Below are positions 18,392 to 27,636 of a stretch of DNA of 64,000 bases, piece by piece. Each line of letters starts with the position of its first letter. The stretch's first letter is position 1. The notes below the pieces were generated by a model. That model was not told where the DNA came from. It did not search any database and saw nothing but the letters and a program-made list of their open reading frames with translations. A program made the position numbers and the translations under genes. The DNA comes from Trueperaceae bacterium (GTDB taxonomy: Bacteria > Deinococcota > Deinococci > Deinococcales > Trueperaceae): the NCBI GenBank assembly GCA_023954415.1, contig JAMLIB010000001.1:204001-268000 (forward strand), read 5' to 3'.

Positions 18392-19318
18392 GTGGGGTAT
18401 AGGTCCGTCTCTCACCATCCCGCCGCCCTCTGGCTGCTGCTCGCGGCCCTCGCGGCCTGCGCCCCGCGCACGGAAGTGCGCACGGTCGAGGCCATCGGCA
18501 CCGCCTTGCCGGTCGAGTTCGAGCTCGTGCCCGGGCAGACGAGTATCGAACGCTTCGATCCGCCCGGCGCTGGTGGGCGGCTGGAGCTCACGATCGGGGC
18601 GCTGGCGCGTAACCCCAACGAGTACGGCATAAGGCTCCAGACCGTCACGTACGTCGTCTACCTGGAAGGGAAGCAGGTGGTGCGCGGCGCGCTCGCGCCG
18701 GACGTCTATCTCGAGGCCGCCTCCACCACGCCCATGAAGTTCGACATCGCCACCTCGCTAGCCGGCCAACCGGACCTGCTCGGCGCGGCGGCACGGGCGT
18801 TCGCCGGCCGGCCCCTGCAGTTCAGGGTCGAGGGCGTCATGCGCTTCTCCACACCCACGCACGTGTACGAGACCCGCAGCAAGGTCCTGGTCAGCGGCGC
18901 CACCCTGGCGCGGCAGACCGTCCAGGCGCCGCTGCTGCGCCTCGACGAGGCTGAGAGCCGCGTGTTCATGCTCCGCCCCGACGTGCCCGTCGTGCAGCTC
19001 GTGCTCCAGGCCGTGAACCCCGGCGACATCGGCTACTTCCTCTACGGCAAGGACCTGACGCTGGCGCTCGGGCGGTGGCACGTGGCCTCCGAGGACATGA
19101 GCCCCGTGCCCCTGGCCGCGGGCGAGTCGTCGCGCGTCGACCTCACGTTCTACCCGGTGCTCACCGACCTGGGCGAGGAGGCGCGCGCCACGCTCGAGGC
19201 CGCGCTGGCCCACCACGTCACGTTGGCCCAACTCGAGGGCGACCTCTTCATGGACGTCCTGGGCGTGGACTCCTTCCCGGTGCCCACCGGCTGGACCGTG
19301 ACGGGCTTCATCCGCTGA
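18392..19318 (+). CDS. LEA type 2/WHy-domain lipoprotein
   Basis: 308 residues from a GTG start. The N-terminus has a hydrophobic helix ending LAALAAC, a lipobox, so it is likely lipid-anchored. Two WHy-like halves follow: ELTIGALARNPNEYGIRLQTVTYVVYLEGKQVVRG (about 62-100) and VVQLVLQAVNPGDIGYFLYGKDLTLALG (about 195-225). The N-P-(N/G) motif in each half is the WHy hallmark. Related LEA14 proteins are linked to desiccation and stress tolerance, but the bacterial role is not known. Confidence 0.75.
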   Translation: MGYRSVSHHPAALWLLLAALAACAPRTEVRTVEAIGTALPVEFELVPGQTSIERFDPPGAGGRLELTIGALARNPNEYGIRLQTVTYVVYLEGKQVVRGALAPDVYLEAASTTPMKFDIATSLAGQPDLLGAAARAFAGRPLQFRVEGVMRFSTPTHVYETRSKVLVSGATLARQTVQAPLLRLDEAESRVFMLRPDVPVVQLVLQAVNPGDIGYFLYGKDLTLALGRWHVASEDMSPVPLAAGESSRVDLTFYPVLTDLGEEARATLEAALAHHVTLAQLEGDLFMDVLGVDSFPVPTGWTVTGFIR

Positions 19319-19427
19319 GGCGGCGGTAGTCCAGGGCCGCGTCCGAACGGCCCTTCGGGGTCGCCGGCGGGTCGAGGCCGCGACGCGCGCGGCCCCTGCC
19401 GCCCCCGACATGCTCCGGCGAAAGTAG

Positions 19428-19433
19428 TAGAGT
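19428..19433 (+). promoter_or_regulatory. -10 box of leaderless serA operon
   Basis: TAGAGT, 8 nt before the serA ATG at 19442; no Shine-Dalgarno. Confidence 0.6.
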
Positions 19434-19441
19434 CGCGCGGT

Positions 19442-21013
19442 ATGATGCGCATCCTCGTCACAGATGACATCCAACTCGGGGTGCTCTCCGATCCCGGAGC
19501 GACCTTGGACGACCGCGCCGGCATCGGCCGGGCCGAGCTCCTGCGAGTGATAGGCGATTACGACGCCATCATCACCCGCAGTCGAACGCAAGTGGACGAG
19601 GAGCTGCTCGAAGCCGGCAAGCGGCTCAAGGTCGTCGGGCGCGGCGGGGTGGGGGTCGACAACATCGACCTGGACGCGGCGAGCAGGCGCGACATCCTGG
19701 TGGTCAACGCTCCGGACGCGAACAACGTCTCGGCGGCCGAGCTCGCCATCGCGCTCATGCTCGCGGCGGCGCGCGGCGTGGCGCGCTCCGACAAGCTCCT
19801 CAGGAACGGCAAGTGGGACCGCGCCTACCTCGGGCGCGAGGTCGAGTCGGCGCGGCTCGGGGTGATCGGCCTCGGGCGCATCGGCTCCCTCGTGGCGCGC
19901 AAGGCGCAGGGCCTCGGGATGCAGGTGGCGGCGTACGACCCGTACATCAACCGACGTAGGGCCGACGAGCTGAAGGTCGAGCTGTTCGACGACTTGCACG
20001 CCATGCTGGCGCGGTCGGACTTCCTGACCGTCCACACGCCGCTGACGGACGAGACGCGCGGCATGGTCGGCGGCGAGGAGCTCGCCGCCCTGCCGGTCGG
20101 GGCCGTGGTCGTCAACGCCGCGCGTGGCGGCATCATCCAGGAGGACGCGCTCCTCGCCGCCCTCGAGTCCGGGCGGCTCTTCGGAGCGGGGCTCGACGTC
20201 TACGTGCTCGAGCCGCCGCGCCCCGACCATCCGCTGCTGCTACGCGACGATGTCGTGCTGACCGCGCACCTGGGCGCCAACACGCGCGAGGCGCAGCACC
20301 GGGTCGGGGAGCAGATACTCGAGCGGACGCTGGCGGTCCTGCAGGGCGACTACTCGGTCGGCATCGTCAACGCCCCCGCCCTGGCTCCGAGCGTCATGGC
20401 CGCGCTCGGCGTCCACCTCACCCTAGGAGAGCGCCTGGGCGGCATGGCGACGCAGCTCGCCCGCGGGCGCGTCCACGCCGTCGAGGTGGAGTTCTCGGGC
20501 GACTTCCCCCTGGACCCCGACCCCATCGCCACCGCCGTGGTGAAGGGCCTCATGGAGCCTTTCCTCGACACCCCGCCAAGCTACGTGAACGCGCCGTCGT
20601 TGGCCCGCGACCGCGACATCCGGGTCAGCAAGGCGACCTCGACCGCCAACCGCGGCTACACGACCCACGTGCTTGTCACGGTCGAGGCGGCCGAGGGCGT
20701 CACGCGCGTAGGCGGCACCGTCCTGGCCGGTCAGCCGCGCATCACGAGCATCGAGGGCTACAACCTCGAGATCCGCCCGGAGGGCGCCATGCTCGTCTGC
20801 ACGAACGTCGACAGGCCCGGGGCCGTCGGCCGGGTCGGGACCGTGCTCGGCGACGCCGGCGTGAACATCAACAGCATGCAGCTCTCCAGGGTGAGCGACG
20901 ACGGCCTGGCCATGTTCGTCGTCAGCCTCGACTCCGCGCCGAGCGAGGCGGTGCTCGAGGTGCTCGCCGGCATGACCGACGTGATCCGTAGCCTACGCCT
21001 GGTGCGCCTGTGA
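19442..21013 (+). CDS. serA: D-3-phosphoglycerate dehydrogenase
   Basis: First step of serine synthesis, 3-phosphoglycerate to 3-phosphohydroxypyruvate with NAD. 523 residues, the long SerA form: substrate domain, Rossmann segment LGVIGLGRIGSLVARKAQG, catalytic Arg in NAARGGIIQEDAL, Glu in DVYVLEPP, His in LTAHLGANTREAQ, then an intervening ASB-type domain (about 315-445) and a C-terminal ACT domain (VCTNVDRPGAVGRVGTVLGDAGVNINSMQ). Serine feedback through ACT is likely. First gene of a three-gene operon with 4-nt overlaps. A second ATG is the next codon. Confidence 0.97.
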   Translation: MMRILVTDDIQLGVLSDPGATLDDRAGIGRAELLRVIGDYDAIITRSRTQVDEELLEAGKRLKVVGRGGVGVDNIDLDAASRRDILVVNAPDANNVSAAELAIALMLAAARGVARSDKLLRNGKWDRAYLGREVESARLGVIGLGRIGSLVARKAQGLGMQVAAYDPYINRRRADELKVELFDDLHAMLARSDFLTVHTPLTDETRGMVGGEELAALPVGAVVVNAARGGIIQEDALLAALESGRLFGAGLDVYVLEPPRPDHPLLLRDDVVLTAHLGANTREAQHRVGEQILERTLAVLQGDYSVGIVNAPALAPSVMAALGVHLTLGERLGGMATQLARGRVHAVEVEFSGDFPLDPDPIATAVVKGLMEPFLDTPPSYVNAPSLARDRDIRVSKATSTANRGYTTHVLVTVEAAEGVTRVGGTVLAGQPRITSIEGYNLEIRPEGAMLVCTNVDRPGAVGRVGTVLGDAGVNINSMQLSRVSDDGLAMFVVSLDSAPSEAVLEVLAGMTDVIRSLRLVRL

Positions 21014-22224
21014 CCGGACCCCAGCGCCCCGCCGGCTCCAACGGCGCGCCGAGGGCCCAGCGCGCAGGGGGAGCCGCGGGCTTCAGGGAGCGCCTCCTCG
21101 CCCCCGGCCCGGTCGAGGTACCGCCCGCCGTCCTGGAGGCCGTAGCGCGCCCCGTGCCCCATCACCGCGCCGCCGCGGCGCGCGAGACGTTCCTCAGCGC
21201 CAGGTCGCGCCTGGCCCGGGTCTTCATGGTGCCGGGCGACGACGTGCTGATCGTGACGGGCAGCGGCACCGCCGGTTTCGAGGCGGCCCTCGTAAGCAGC
21301 GTGCCGGCCGGTGGCACGGTGCTCGCCCTACAGGCCGGCAAGTTCGGTGAGCGCTGGGCCGGCATGGCCGAGCGCCTCGGCTACGCCGTCGAGCGCTTCA
21401 CGGCCGAGCTCGGCGCGGAGTTCGACGCCGCCGCGCTGGCGGACAGGCTCCGCGCCTTGCCTGACCTGGCCGCCGTGACGCTCGTGCATAGCGAGACCTC
21501 GACGGGCGCCCTCCACGACGTGAAGGCCCTCGCCGCGCTCGTGCGCGCCGAGCGGCCCGACGCGCTCGTGCTCGTCGACGCCGTCACGAGCCTGGCGTGC
21601 GCCGAGCTGCGCCCGCGCGAGTGGGGGTTGGACGCCGTCGTGTCCGGCTCGCAGAAGGGCGTGATGACGCCGCCGGGGCTGGCGTTCGTCTGGCTCTCGG
21701 AACGCGGCTGGGAGCGCGCCGCCAAGAGCGCTCAGCCGCGCTACTACCTCGATCTCCACCGGGAGCGGCGCAAGCAGGCCGCGGGGGAGACGGCGTACAC
21801 GCCGGCGGTGTCGCTCGTGGCGGGCCTCGACGTCGCCCTCGGGCTCCTGCTCGCCGAAGGTCTCGAGGCGGTGTGGCGGCGCCGGGCGGCGCTGAACGCC
21901 GGCCTTCTCGCCGCCGGCGTCGCGCTCGGCATGCGGCCGCTGGCGCACCGCCCGAGCCCCGCCGTGGCGGCGCTGCTCGTGCCGGACGGCGTGAGCGCCC
22001 CCGACGTCGTCAAGGCGGCCCGCGCGCGCGGCGCGGTAGTGGCCGGCGGCCAGGACGAGCTCGGGCCCGTGCTCCTGAGGCCGTCGCTGCTCGGGCACGC
22101 CGACCGTTACGACGCCATCGGCGCCGCCCAACTCCTCGAGGACGCGCTCGCGGACGTGCAGGTCGGCGCACCCCGCGGGGTGGCGGCGGTCGCCGCCCTG
22201 CGCGCCATGGACGAGGCCGAGTGA
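21010..22224 (+). CDS. Class V aminotransferase, phosphoserine aminotransferase candidate
   Basis: 404 residues; PLP fold type I, alanine-glyoxylate/serine-pyruvate aminotransferase family. LLAPGPVEVPPAVLEA at the start, TGSGTAGFEAALVS, HSETSTG, DAVTSLACAELR (PLP Asp), and the Schiff-base Lys in SGSQKGVM. The GTG start overlaps the serA stop as GTGA. Its position directly after serA argues that it makes phosphoserine from phosphohydroxypyruvate, as the distant SerC-like enzymes of this family do. By sequence alone a glyoxylate transaminase is also possible. Confidence 0.85.
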   Translation: MTGPQRPAGSNGAPRAQRAGGAAGFRERLLAPGPVEVPPAVLEAVARPVPHHRAAAARETFLSARSRLARVFMVPGDDVLIVTGSGTAGFEAALVSSVPAGGTVLALQAGKFGERWAGMAERLGYAVERFTAELGAEFDAAALADRLRALPDLAAVTLVHSETSTGALHDVKALAALVRAERPDALVLVDAVTSLACAELRPREWGLDAVVSGSQKGVMTPPGLAFVWLSERGWERAAKSAQPRYYLDLHRERRKQAAGETAYTPAVSLVAGLDVALGLLLAEGLEAVWRRRAALNAGLLAAGVALGMRPLAHRPSPAVAALLVPDGVSAPDVVKAARARGAVVAGGQDELGPVLLRPSLLGHADRYDAIGAAQLLEDALADVQVGAPRGVAAVAALRAMDEAE

Positions 22225-22862
22225 GCGCGGCCAAGACCGCCGCCCCTGATGCTGCCGCGCGGGGTGGCGGCGAGCTCGTGCTGGTGCGGCATGCCCCCAC
22301 GACGCCCGTTCCCGGCGCGGCCGCCGCCACGTGGCGGCTGGCGCCCGGCGCGATGGAGCTGACGGCGGCGCTCGGCATGGCGCTCGCCGGCGTGCGGCTT
22401 GCGGCGCCCGCCGGTGGCTCCGGTGGGCCGGTGGACGCGGTGGTCTCCAGCCACGAGCCCAAGGCCCTGGCCACGGCACGCACCCTCTCGCTCGTCCTTG
22501 GCGTTCCGACCACGACCGGCACGGACCTGGAGGAGCACCACAGGGACGACGTCCCGTTCATGCCGGAGGCCGAGTTCCTGCGTACCGTGAAGCGTTTCTT
22601 CGGCCGCCCTGACGTCCTCGTGTTCGGGAGCGAGACTGCGCGGGAGGCCGAGGCGCGCTTCCGCCGGGGCGTCGCCGACGCGTTGACTACCAGACCCGGC
22701 AAGCGGGTAGCGGTCGTGTCGCACGGCACGGTGATGGCGCTCGCCTTGGCGGGCTCGAACGGGCTCGAGCCGTTCGAGCTCTGGCAGTCCTTGAAGCTCC
22801 CTGAGGCGATCGTCGTGAGGCGCGACCTCACGATCGTCGAGCGGCTCTCGTTGGAGGTGTGA
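22221..22862 (+). CDS. Histidine phosphatase family protein, phosphoserine phosphatase candidate
   Basis: 213 residues. The GELVLVRHAPTT segment carries the catalytic RH pair, SSHEPKALATA is the second phosphate-binding region, and VAVVSHGTVMAL holds the second catalytic His. Start is GTG 22221, overlapping the aminotransferase stop as GTGA. No other phosphatase is in the operon, and a metal-independent phosphoserine phosphatase of the phosphoglycerate-mutase family is known from Hydrogenobacter. So this gene may supply the last step of serine synthesis. The classic RHG reads RHA and the RA.ETA reads KALATA, so it is divergent. Confidence 0.82.
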   Translation: MSAAKTAAPDAAARGGGELVLVRHAPTTPVPGAAAATWRLAPGAMELTAALGMALAGVRLAAPAGGSGGPVDAVVSSHEPKALATARTLSLVLGVPTTTGTDLEEHHRDDVPFMPEAEFLRTVKRFFGRPDVLVFGSETAREAEARFRRGVADALTTRPGKRVAVVSHGTVMALALAGSNGLEPFELWQSLKLPEAIVVRRDLTIVERLSLEV

Positions 22863-22941
22863 GGGGCTCTTCGGGCCCGGCGGCTTGAGGGGGCGGAGAG
22901 CCGGGGCGCTCTCGAGCGCTCCGGCGCCGCCTCGACCGCCC

Positions 22942-23682
22942 TTACGCCCCGCGCTTGCGGGCGATCCCGACGATGCCGAGACTGCCTGCGAGCCAGCGTC
23001 CGAGGTCGAAGCCGCCGTACAGCCGGACGTCCGCGAAGCCGGCATGCCGCAGCGCCCTCTCCAGCTCGAACCGCCCGAAGTAACGCTGCGTCAGGGTCGC
23101 TGTCCTGCGCGTGAGCCTGCCGTCGTCCCCCTGCTCGTCCAGGTAGTAGCGGCTCTCCACGAGCTGGCGCTCCGCGTCGTGCTCCTGCACCAGGAACAGG
23201 TCGGCGCCCCTCCCCAGACCGGCCACTAACGCGCCCTCGCGCCGGAGCACGCCCACCTGACCGAGGTGCGGCTGGTAGACGTCGAACGCGAACGTGCCAG
23301 CCGGCTCGAGGTGGTCGAGCACCGCCGCGAGCGCGCGGTCCTGGTCCGGAAGCGTGTAGAGGTGCATGAGGGTGTTGAAGGGCGCGACGGCGAGCGGGAA
23401 GGTGCGCCCGAGGGACAGCTCGCGCATGTCGGCGTGCACCAGGCTCACCTGGTCGTGCCCGGCCAGGCGCTCCGCCGCGCGCTCGAGCATGGGAGCGGAG
23501 GCGTCGACGGCGACGACGGCGTGACCGGCCCTGGCCAGCGCCTCCGTCACCCTGCCGGTGCCGCACCCCAGCTCGAGCACCGGGCCGCCGTACTCGTCGG
23601 CCAGGCGCAGGTAGAACGGTAGGTCGTCGCGGTACGTGGCGTACTGGAGGTCGTAGATATCGGGCGCCGTGTCGTAGATCAT
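22942..23682 (-). CDS. SAM-dependent methyltransferase
   Basis: 246 residues, class I Rossmann methyltransferase. Motif I VLELGCGTGRVTEALA, acidic loop VVAVDASAPMLERA, and LVHADMREL. Start ATG overlaps the ABC exporter stop as ATGA, making it the last gene of the mreB-lpx operon. A YDLQYATYRDDLPFY N-terminus resembles small-molecule rather than rRNA methyltransferases. The substrate is unknown; by position it might modify the glycolipid or a precursor, but that is inference only. Confidence 0.85.
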   Translation of the reverse strand: MIYDTAPDIYDLQYATYRDDLPFYLRLADEYGGPVLELGCGTGRVTEALARAGHAVVAVDASAPMLERAAERLAGHDQVSLVHADMRELSLGRTFPLAVAPFNTLMHLYTLPDQDRALAAVLDHLEPAGTFAFDVYQPHLGQVGVLRREGALVAGLGRGADLFLVQEHDAERQLVESRYYLDEQGDDGRLTRRTATLTQRYFGRFELERALRHAGFADVRLYGGFDLGRWLAGSLGIVGIARKRGA

Positions 23683-25541
23683 GCGTCGGCTCCGGTAGAG
23701 GCGACGACGAGACGCTCGGCGGCGCGCGCCAGCGCCGGTCGATGGGTTACGGCGAGCACGAGCCTGTCGGAGGCCAGGCGCACGAGGAGCGCCACGATCT
23801 CCGCCTCGCTGCCGTCGTCGAGGTTCGAGGTCGGCTCGTCGAGCAGCACGGCGTCCGGCTTGCCGAGCAGGGCCCTGGCTATGGCCAGGCGTTGACGTTG
23901 GCCACCGGAGAAGCCGCCGCCGTCCTCGCCAAGCGGCGCGTCCAGCCCGCCGGGCGTCGCCCTGACGGCGGCCGCCATGCCCACGCCCTCGAGCGCCCAC
24001 CACAGCTCCGCCTCTCCGACGGCGCGGCCCATGCTCAGGGCGTCGCGCAGGGCGCCGGAGAGGAGCTCGTGACCCTGCGGCACGTACGCGAGGCGAGCGC
24101 GCAACTCCGCCTCCGGCACGTCGGCCAGCGCCAGCGCGCCTGGCGCGCGCGCCGGCGGACCGCCCGTGCGCAGCTCGATCGTGCCCGCGCTGGGGGCGGC
24201 GAAGCGCAGGAGGAGGCGCAGGAGGGTGGTCTTGCCGCTCCCGCTCGCGCCAGTGACGACGACGAGCCCGCGGCGCGGCAGCTCCAGGTTCACGCGCTCG
24301 AGCACGGGCACGCCGGGCACGTAGGCGTAGGCGACGTTCCGCAGGACGATGAGGGGCGGGTCGGTGTCATCGGGGCGGTCGGCGGGAGCGCCGACCGACC
24401 CGCCGACCGCGCCGGCGCCTCGTGCGCCCGGCTCGGAGCCGGCGCGCCGGCGGTCCGGGTCGGTCGCGATGTCCAGGAGCTCGAAGGTCGTGGGCCTGGC
24501 GCTCATGGCCGCTCGGGCGCGGTCGTCTGCCGCGCCAGCGCTCGCGTCGAGAGCGCTCGCGTCGAGAGCGCCCCCGGCCAGCGCCCCCCCGTCCAGCGCC
24601 CGCAGCCTCCGGGCGGCAGCACGCGCCTCGCGGTACATGGCGTAACTATGCGGCAGGAGCTGCAGGGGGGCGGCCGCGAGGGCCACGAGCGTCAGGAACG
24701 CCACCACGTCCCCCACCGTCAACGTGCCGCGCCCGACGGCGTCGACGAGGATCACGACGAGGACGCCGATGGCGGCGAAGACGAGCACCTGCGTGGCGGG
24801 CACCTGCAGGCCGGCGATCAGGCTGCGCCGCGCGCTCTGGACCTCCACCTGGCGGTTGGCGGCCCCGAAGCGCCTGAGCATCTCGTCACCGGCTCCGAAC
24901 GCCCGCACGAGCTCGTGGTGCTTGAGGCCTTCCTGGAGATGATGGCCGACCGCCTCGCTGCCTTCGAGCGCGCTGCGGCTCGCCCGCTCGAGCTTGCGGC
25001 CCAGCAGGCGCAGGATGCCGGCCGCCGGCAGCGCCAGCGCCACGAGCGCCAGCGCGGCGCGGGGGTCCGCCCGCAACAGGAGCGCGAGGATGAGGCAGAG
25101 CGTCGCCGACTCGGCGATGAGCGCGCCCAACCCGAAGCGGTAGAACGTCTCGACCTCGCGCAGGTCCGTGACGATCCTGCCGGAGAGCGCCCCGCTCGTC
25201 GCGGGGAGCGTGCCCGGCTCCGCGGCGAGGAGGCGCGCGTACAGCCGCTCGCGCCAGCGCGCGCCAACGTGGGCCGCCGCGCGCCCGAGCAGGGCGTCCT
25301 GCGCCCAGAGTGCGAGGCTGCCACCCACCGCGACGGCCCCCGCCGTGAGCAGGACGCGCGGCAGCGCGGCGACGTCCTGGGAGCGCAGCACCTGGTCGAA
25401 TAGCGGCGTGACGAAGAGAGGCACGATCGCCACCCGCAACGCCGCGCCGACGAGGGCCGCGGCCGCGCCGAGCCACGCCGCCGTGGAGCGGGGGCGGAGG
25501 AGGTCGCCCGTCCGGTCCGGGGCGGCGGTCGGAGCGGTCAT
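23679..25541 (-). CDS. ABC exporter half-transporter (MsbA-like position)
   Basis: 620 residues: six-helix ABC transmembrane domain (about 20-315), then NBD (about 400-610) with Walker A GASGSGKTT, Q loop YVPQGHEL, signature FSGGQRQRLAIARALL, Walker B AVLLDEPTS and switch His in VTHRP. Between domains is a ~75-residue Ala/Gly/Asp-rich insert containing a duplicated DASALDASA. Homodimer or heterodimer exporter. It overlaps the lpxB-like gene by 4 nt, so the most economical role is flipping the lipid A-like product across the inner membrane, as MsbA does. Sequence alone does not separate it from CydC/drug exporters. Confidence 0.9.
   Translation of the reverse strand: MTAPTAAPDRTGDLLRPRSTAAWLGAAAALVGAALRVAIVPLFVTPLFDQVLRSQDVAALPRVLLTAGAVAVGGSLALWAQDALLGRAAAHVGARWRERLYARLLAAEPGTLPATSGALSGRIVTDLREVETFYRFGLGALIAESATLCLILALLLRADPRAALALVALALPAAGILRLLGRKLERASRSALEGSEAVGHHLQEGLKHHELVRAFGAGDEMLRRFGAANRQVEVQSARRSLIAGLQVPATQVLVFAAIGVLVVILVDAVGRGTLTVGDVVAFLTLVALAAAPLQLLPHSYAMYREARAAARRLRALDGGALAGGALDASALDASAGAADDRARAAMSARPTTFELLDIATDPDRRRAGSEPGARGAGAVGGSVGAPADRPDDTDPPLIVLRNVAYAYVPGVPVLERVNLELPRRGLVVVTGASGSGKTTLLRLLLRFAAPSAGTIELRTGGPPARAPGALALADVPEAELRARLAYVPQGHELLSGALRDALSMGRAVGEAELWWALEGVGMAAAVRATPGGLDAPLGEDGGGFSGGQRQRLAIARALLGKPDAVLLDEPTSNLDDGSEAEIVALLVRLASDRLVLAVTHRPALARAAERLVVASTGADA
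24537..24566. repeat. 15-bp in-frame tandem duplication
   Basis: AGCGCTCGCGTCGAG repeated twice exactly, with a third partial copy, inside the linker of the ABC exporter. Encodes a duplicated ALDAS-type pentapeptide. Confidence 0.85.
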
Positions 25542-26773
25542 ACGGTCGGGCTGGGCGTGACGGCGCGCAGGAGCTCGGCGGCCGCGCCGCGCCGCGGCAT
25601 CGTCTCCGCCAGCCGCTCCCGCCTGCGCGCCAGGTCGGCCTCGTCGCGGAGCAGGGTGAGCGCGGCGTCGGCCACCCGCTCCGGGTCGACGTGGCCGCTC
25701 AGCTCGACCATGAGGTCCTCGCCGCTCACGCGGTTGGGCAGCGAGACGGGGACCTTGAGGCGCGTGACGAAGAGCCGCACGGCGTGCCGCTTGAGGTACT
25801 TCCCGACGACCGGTACGAGCCCGAGCCAGTGCCCGGCCCCCTCGAGCGGGATGAGCTCAGGCTTGTTCAGTGGCAGCAGGACGAGGGCGGGAGTGCCCGC
25901 GATGCCGAGCTCGAGCGTGTTGGTGCCCGGGATCGTGACCGCGAGGTCGGCGGCGCGCATGTGCCGGTAGCGGTCCTCCTCGGGCACGAGCTCCAGGAAC
26001 GCGCCGCCGGGCGTAGCGATGACATCGCCGTGCTCGCCCCGCGCGAGGGTGCCGGCGACGCCGCCGAGCGTCGCGGCGTGGCGTCCGGCGACGCCGTCCG
26101 CGATGGTGCTCGCCTGGAGCAGGCGGCTGACGGGCCATACGAAGCGCGCCCCGGGCAGCGCCACGGCCAGCCGGTCGACGGTGGCGATGAGGAGCGGGAT
26201 GACGTGGACGGCGAACGCGTCGCGGCTGCCGGCGAACAGGAGCACGTGGGGCCGGCCCGGCTCCGGCTCCGGCACGGAGTCGCCGACGGCGTCCGCTACC
26301 AGGTTGCCGACCACGCGCACGCGCTCGCTCGGCGCGCCGTGCCGCACCGCGCGCCGGCGCACCGCGTCGTCTGGTACGAGGAGCGCCTCCAGCCCCGGGT
26401 GCCAGTTGGGCTCGAAGCTGTAGCGGAACGCCGGGTAGCCGAGACGCTTGCCGAGCCCGGCCGCGTACGCCGCGCCGCCGCCGAGGCCGACGACGGTTCC
26501 CGGCACGCCCGGCTCGCTGGGGCGGAGCTCGTCAGGGACGCCGCCGCGGGCGGCGGCGCGCAAGTACTGGGCGGGCGTGGTGAGCGCGTCGGGGGCGAAC
26601 GTGGCCGCGATGCTCGCCTCGTTGCCGCCGGCGAACTGGCACGGGACGAGGCAGATGGCCACGCGGGTGTTAGGGGCCGCTCTCCTGGCCTCCTCGATGA
26701 CCGGCCTCACCCAGGTGTACAGCTCGCCCGGCCCGTTGCTGACGAGCACGAGCTGGAACTCCTCCCGAGCCAT
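25538..26773 (-). CDS. lpxB: Lipid-A-disaccharide synthase-like glycosyltransferase
   Basis: 411 residues, LpxB-related family (GT19/GT-B). N-terminal LVLVSNGPGELYTWVRPVIEEARR matches the divergent LpxB-like group rather than the canonical SAGEPSGD start. The C-terminal nucleotide-sugar region has TIPGTNTLELGIAGTPALVLLPLN, close to the canonical SGTATLE...P.VV. Would join UDP-diacylglucosamine and lipid X to give the disaccharide core. Its ATG overlaps the lpxA stop by one base (TGATG) and its stop overlaps the ABC gene (ATGA). Family is firm; activity is inferred from context. Confidence 0.85.
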   Translation of the reverse strand: MAREEFQLVLVSNGPGELYTWVRPVIEEARRAAPNTRVAICLVPCQFAGGNEASIAATFAPDALTTPAQYLRAAARGGVPDELRPSEPGVPGTVVGLGGGAAYAAGLGKRLGYPAFRYSFEPNWHPGLEALLVPDDAVRRRAVRHGAPSERVRVVGNLVADAVGDSVPEPEPGRPHVLLFAGSRDAFAVHVIPLLIATVDRLAVALPGARFVWPVSRLLQASTIADGVAGRHAATLGGVAGTLARGEHGDVIATPGGAFLELVPEEDRYRHMRAADLAVTIPGTNTLELGIAGTPALVLLPLNKPELIPLEGAGHWLGLVPVVGKYLKRHAVRLFVTRLKVPVSLPNRVSGEDLMVELSGHVDPERVADAALTLLRDEADLARRRERLAETMPRRGAAAELLRAVTPSPTV

Positions 26774-27636
26774 CAGCCGGCCGTGACGAAGCGCAGCACG
26801 CCGCGCCGGCTTGAGGCGACGAACTCCAGGAGCTCCCGGGCGTCGGCGTTCGTGGCGGCGAGCTCGGCGAGCGCCGCGTGGTCCTTACGGCGCATGAAGC
26901 GCATGGCCCGCTCCAGGTCGCGGTAGCGCTCGCCCGCGAAGCCGTTGCGCTTGAGGCCGACCGCGTTGAGGCGGTAGTGCCGCGCCGGGTTCCCGCGCGC
27001 CATGCTGAAGGGCAGGACGTCCTGGTTGGTGGCGCTGCCGGCGCCGAACATGGCGTAGGCGCCGACCCGCGCGAACTGGTGGACGAGCGCTCCGGAGCCC
27101 AGCACGGCGTGGTGACCGACCTGCACGTGGCCGCCCAGCTGCACGGCGGTGGTGATGACACAGTGTTCGCCGACGCTCGTGTTGTGCGACACGTGCGCGT
27201 AGCTCATGACGAGCGCGCCTCGCCCGACGCGGGTCTCGCGCCCCTCGCCGGTGGCGCGGTGGACGGTGGCGAAGTCGCGCAGGGTCACGTCGTCCTCGAG
27301 TACGGCCAGGCTCGGTTCGCCGTGGAAGGCGGTGTCCATCGGCTCCGCGCCCACGACCGCGTAAGGCCCGAGCGTGCAGCGCCGCCCGACGCGGCTGCCG
27401 GAGAGCAGCACGGTGCCCGGCAGCAGGCGCGTGCCTTCGCCGACCTCGACGTCAGCTTCGATGGTCACGAACGGGCCGATCTCGACGCCCCGGCCCAGCC
27501 TCGCGCGAGGGTCGACGGCGGCCGGTGCCCCGGTGCGGCCGGCTGGTTTGCCGGCGCGCTCGGCCCCGGCGGCGACGAACTCGTCCGGCCCCCCGGGACC
27601 GGCGAGCCGCTCGTCCGACCGCTCGCGCTCCGCCAT
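26773..27636 (-). CDS. lpxA: UDP-N-acetylglucosamine acyltransferase LpxA
   Basis: First lipid A step: moves a 3-hydroxyacyl chain from ACP onto UDP-GlcNAc (or its 3-amino analogue). 287 residues. After a ~40-residue low-complexity N-tail, hexapeptide repeats begin (VDPRARLGRGVEIGPF). MSYAHVSHNTSVGEHC contains the catalytic His equivalent to H125 of E. coli LpxA; GSGALVHQFARVG and the FSMARGNPARHYRLNAVGLKRNGF segment are conserved, the last being diagnostic of LpxA. The C-terminal helical domain is present. Start ATG overlaps the fabZ stop by one base. Confidence 0.93.
   Translation of the reverse strand: MAERERSDERLAGPGGPDEFVAAGAERAGKPAGRTGAPAAVDPRARLGRGVEIGPFVTIEADVEVGEGTRLLPGTVLLSGSRVGRRCTLGPYAVVGAEPMDTAFHGEPSLAVLEDDVTLRDFATVHRATGEGRETRVGRGALVMSYAHVSHNTSVGEHCVITTAVQLGGHVQVGHHAVLGSGALVHQFARVGAYAMFGAGSATNQDVLPFSMARGNPARHYRLNAVGLKRNGFAGERYRDLERAMRFMRRKDHAALAELAATNADARELLEFVASSRRGVLRFVTAG

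Noticed and set aside
23679-26773. Cytochrome bd assembly (CydCD) identity for the ABC exporter
   Set aside because: No cyd genes nearby and tight coupling to the lpxB-like gene argues for a lipid exporter, though sequence alone does not exclude it.
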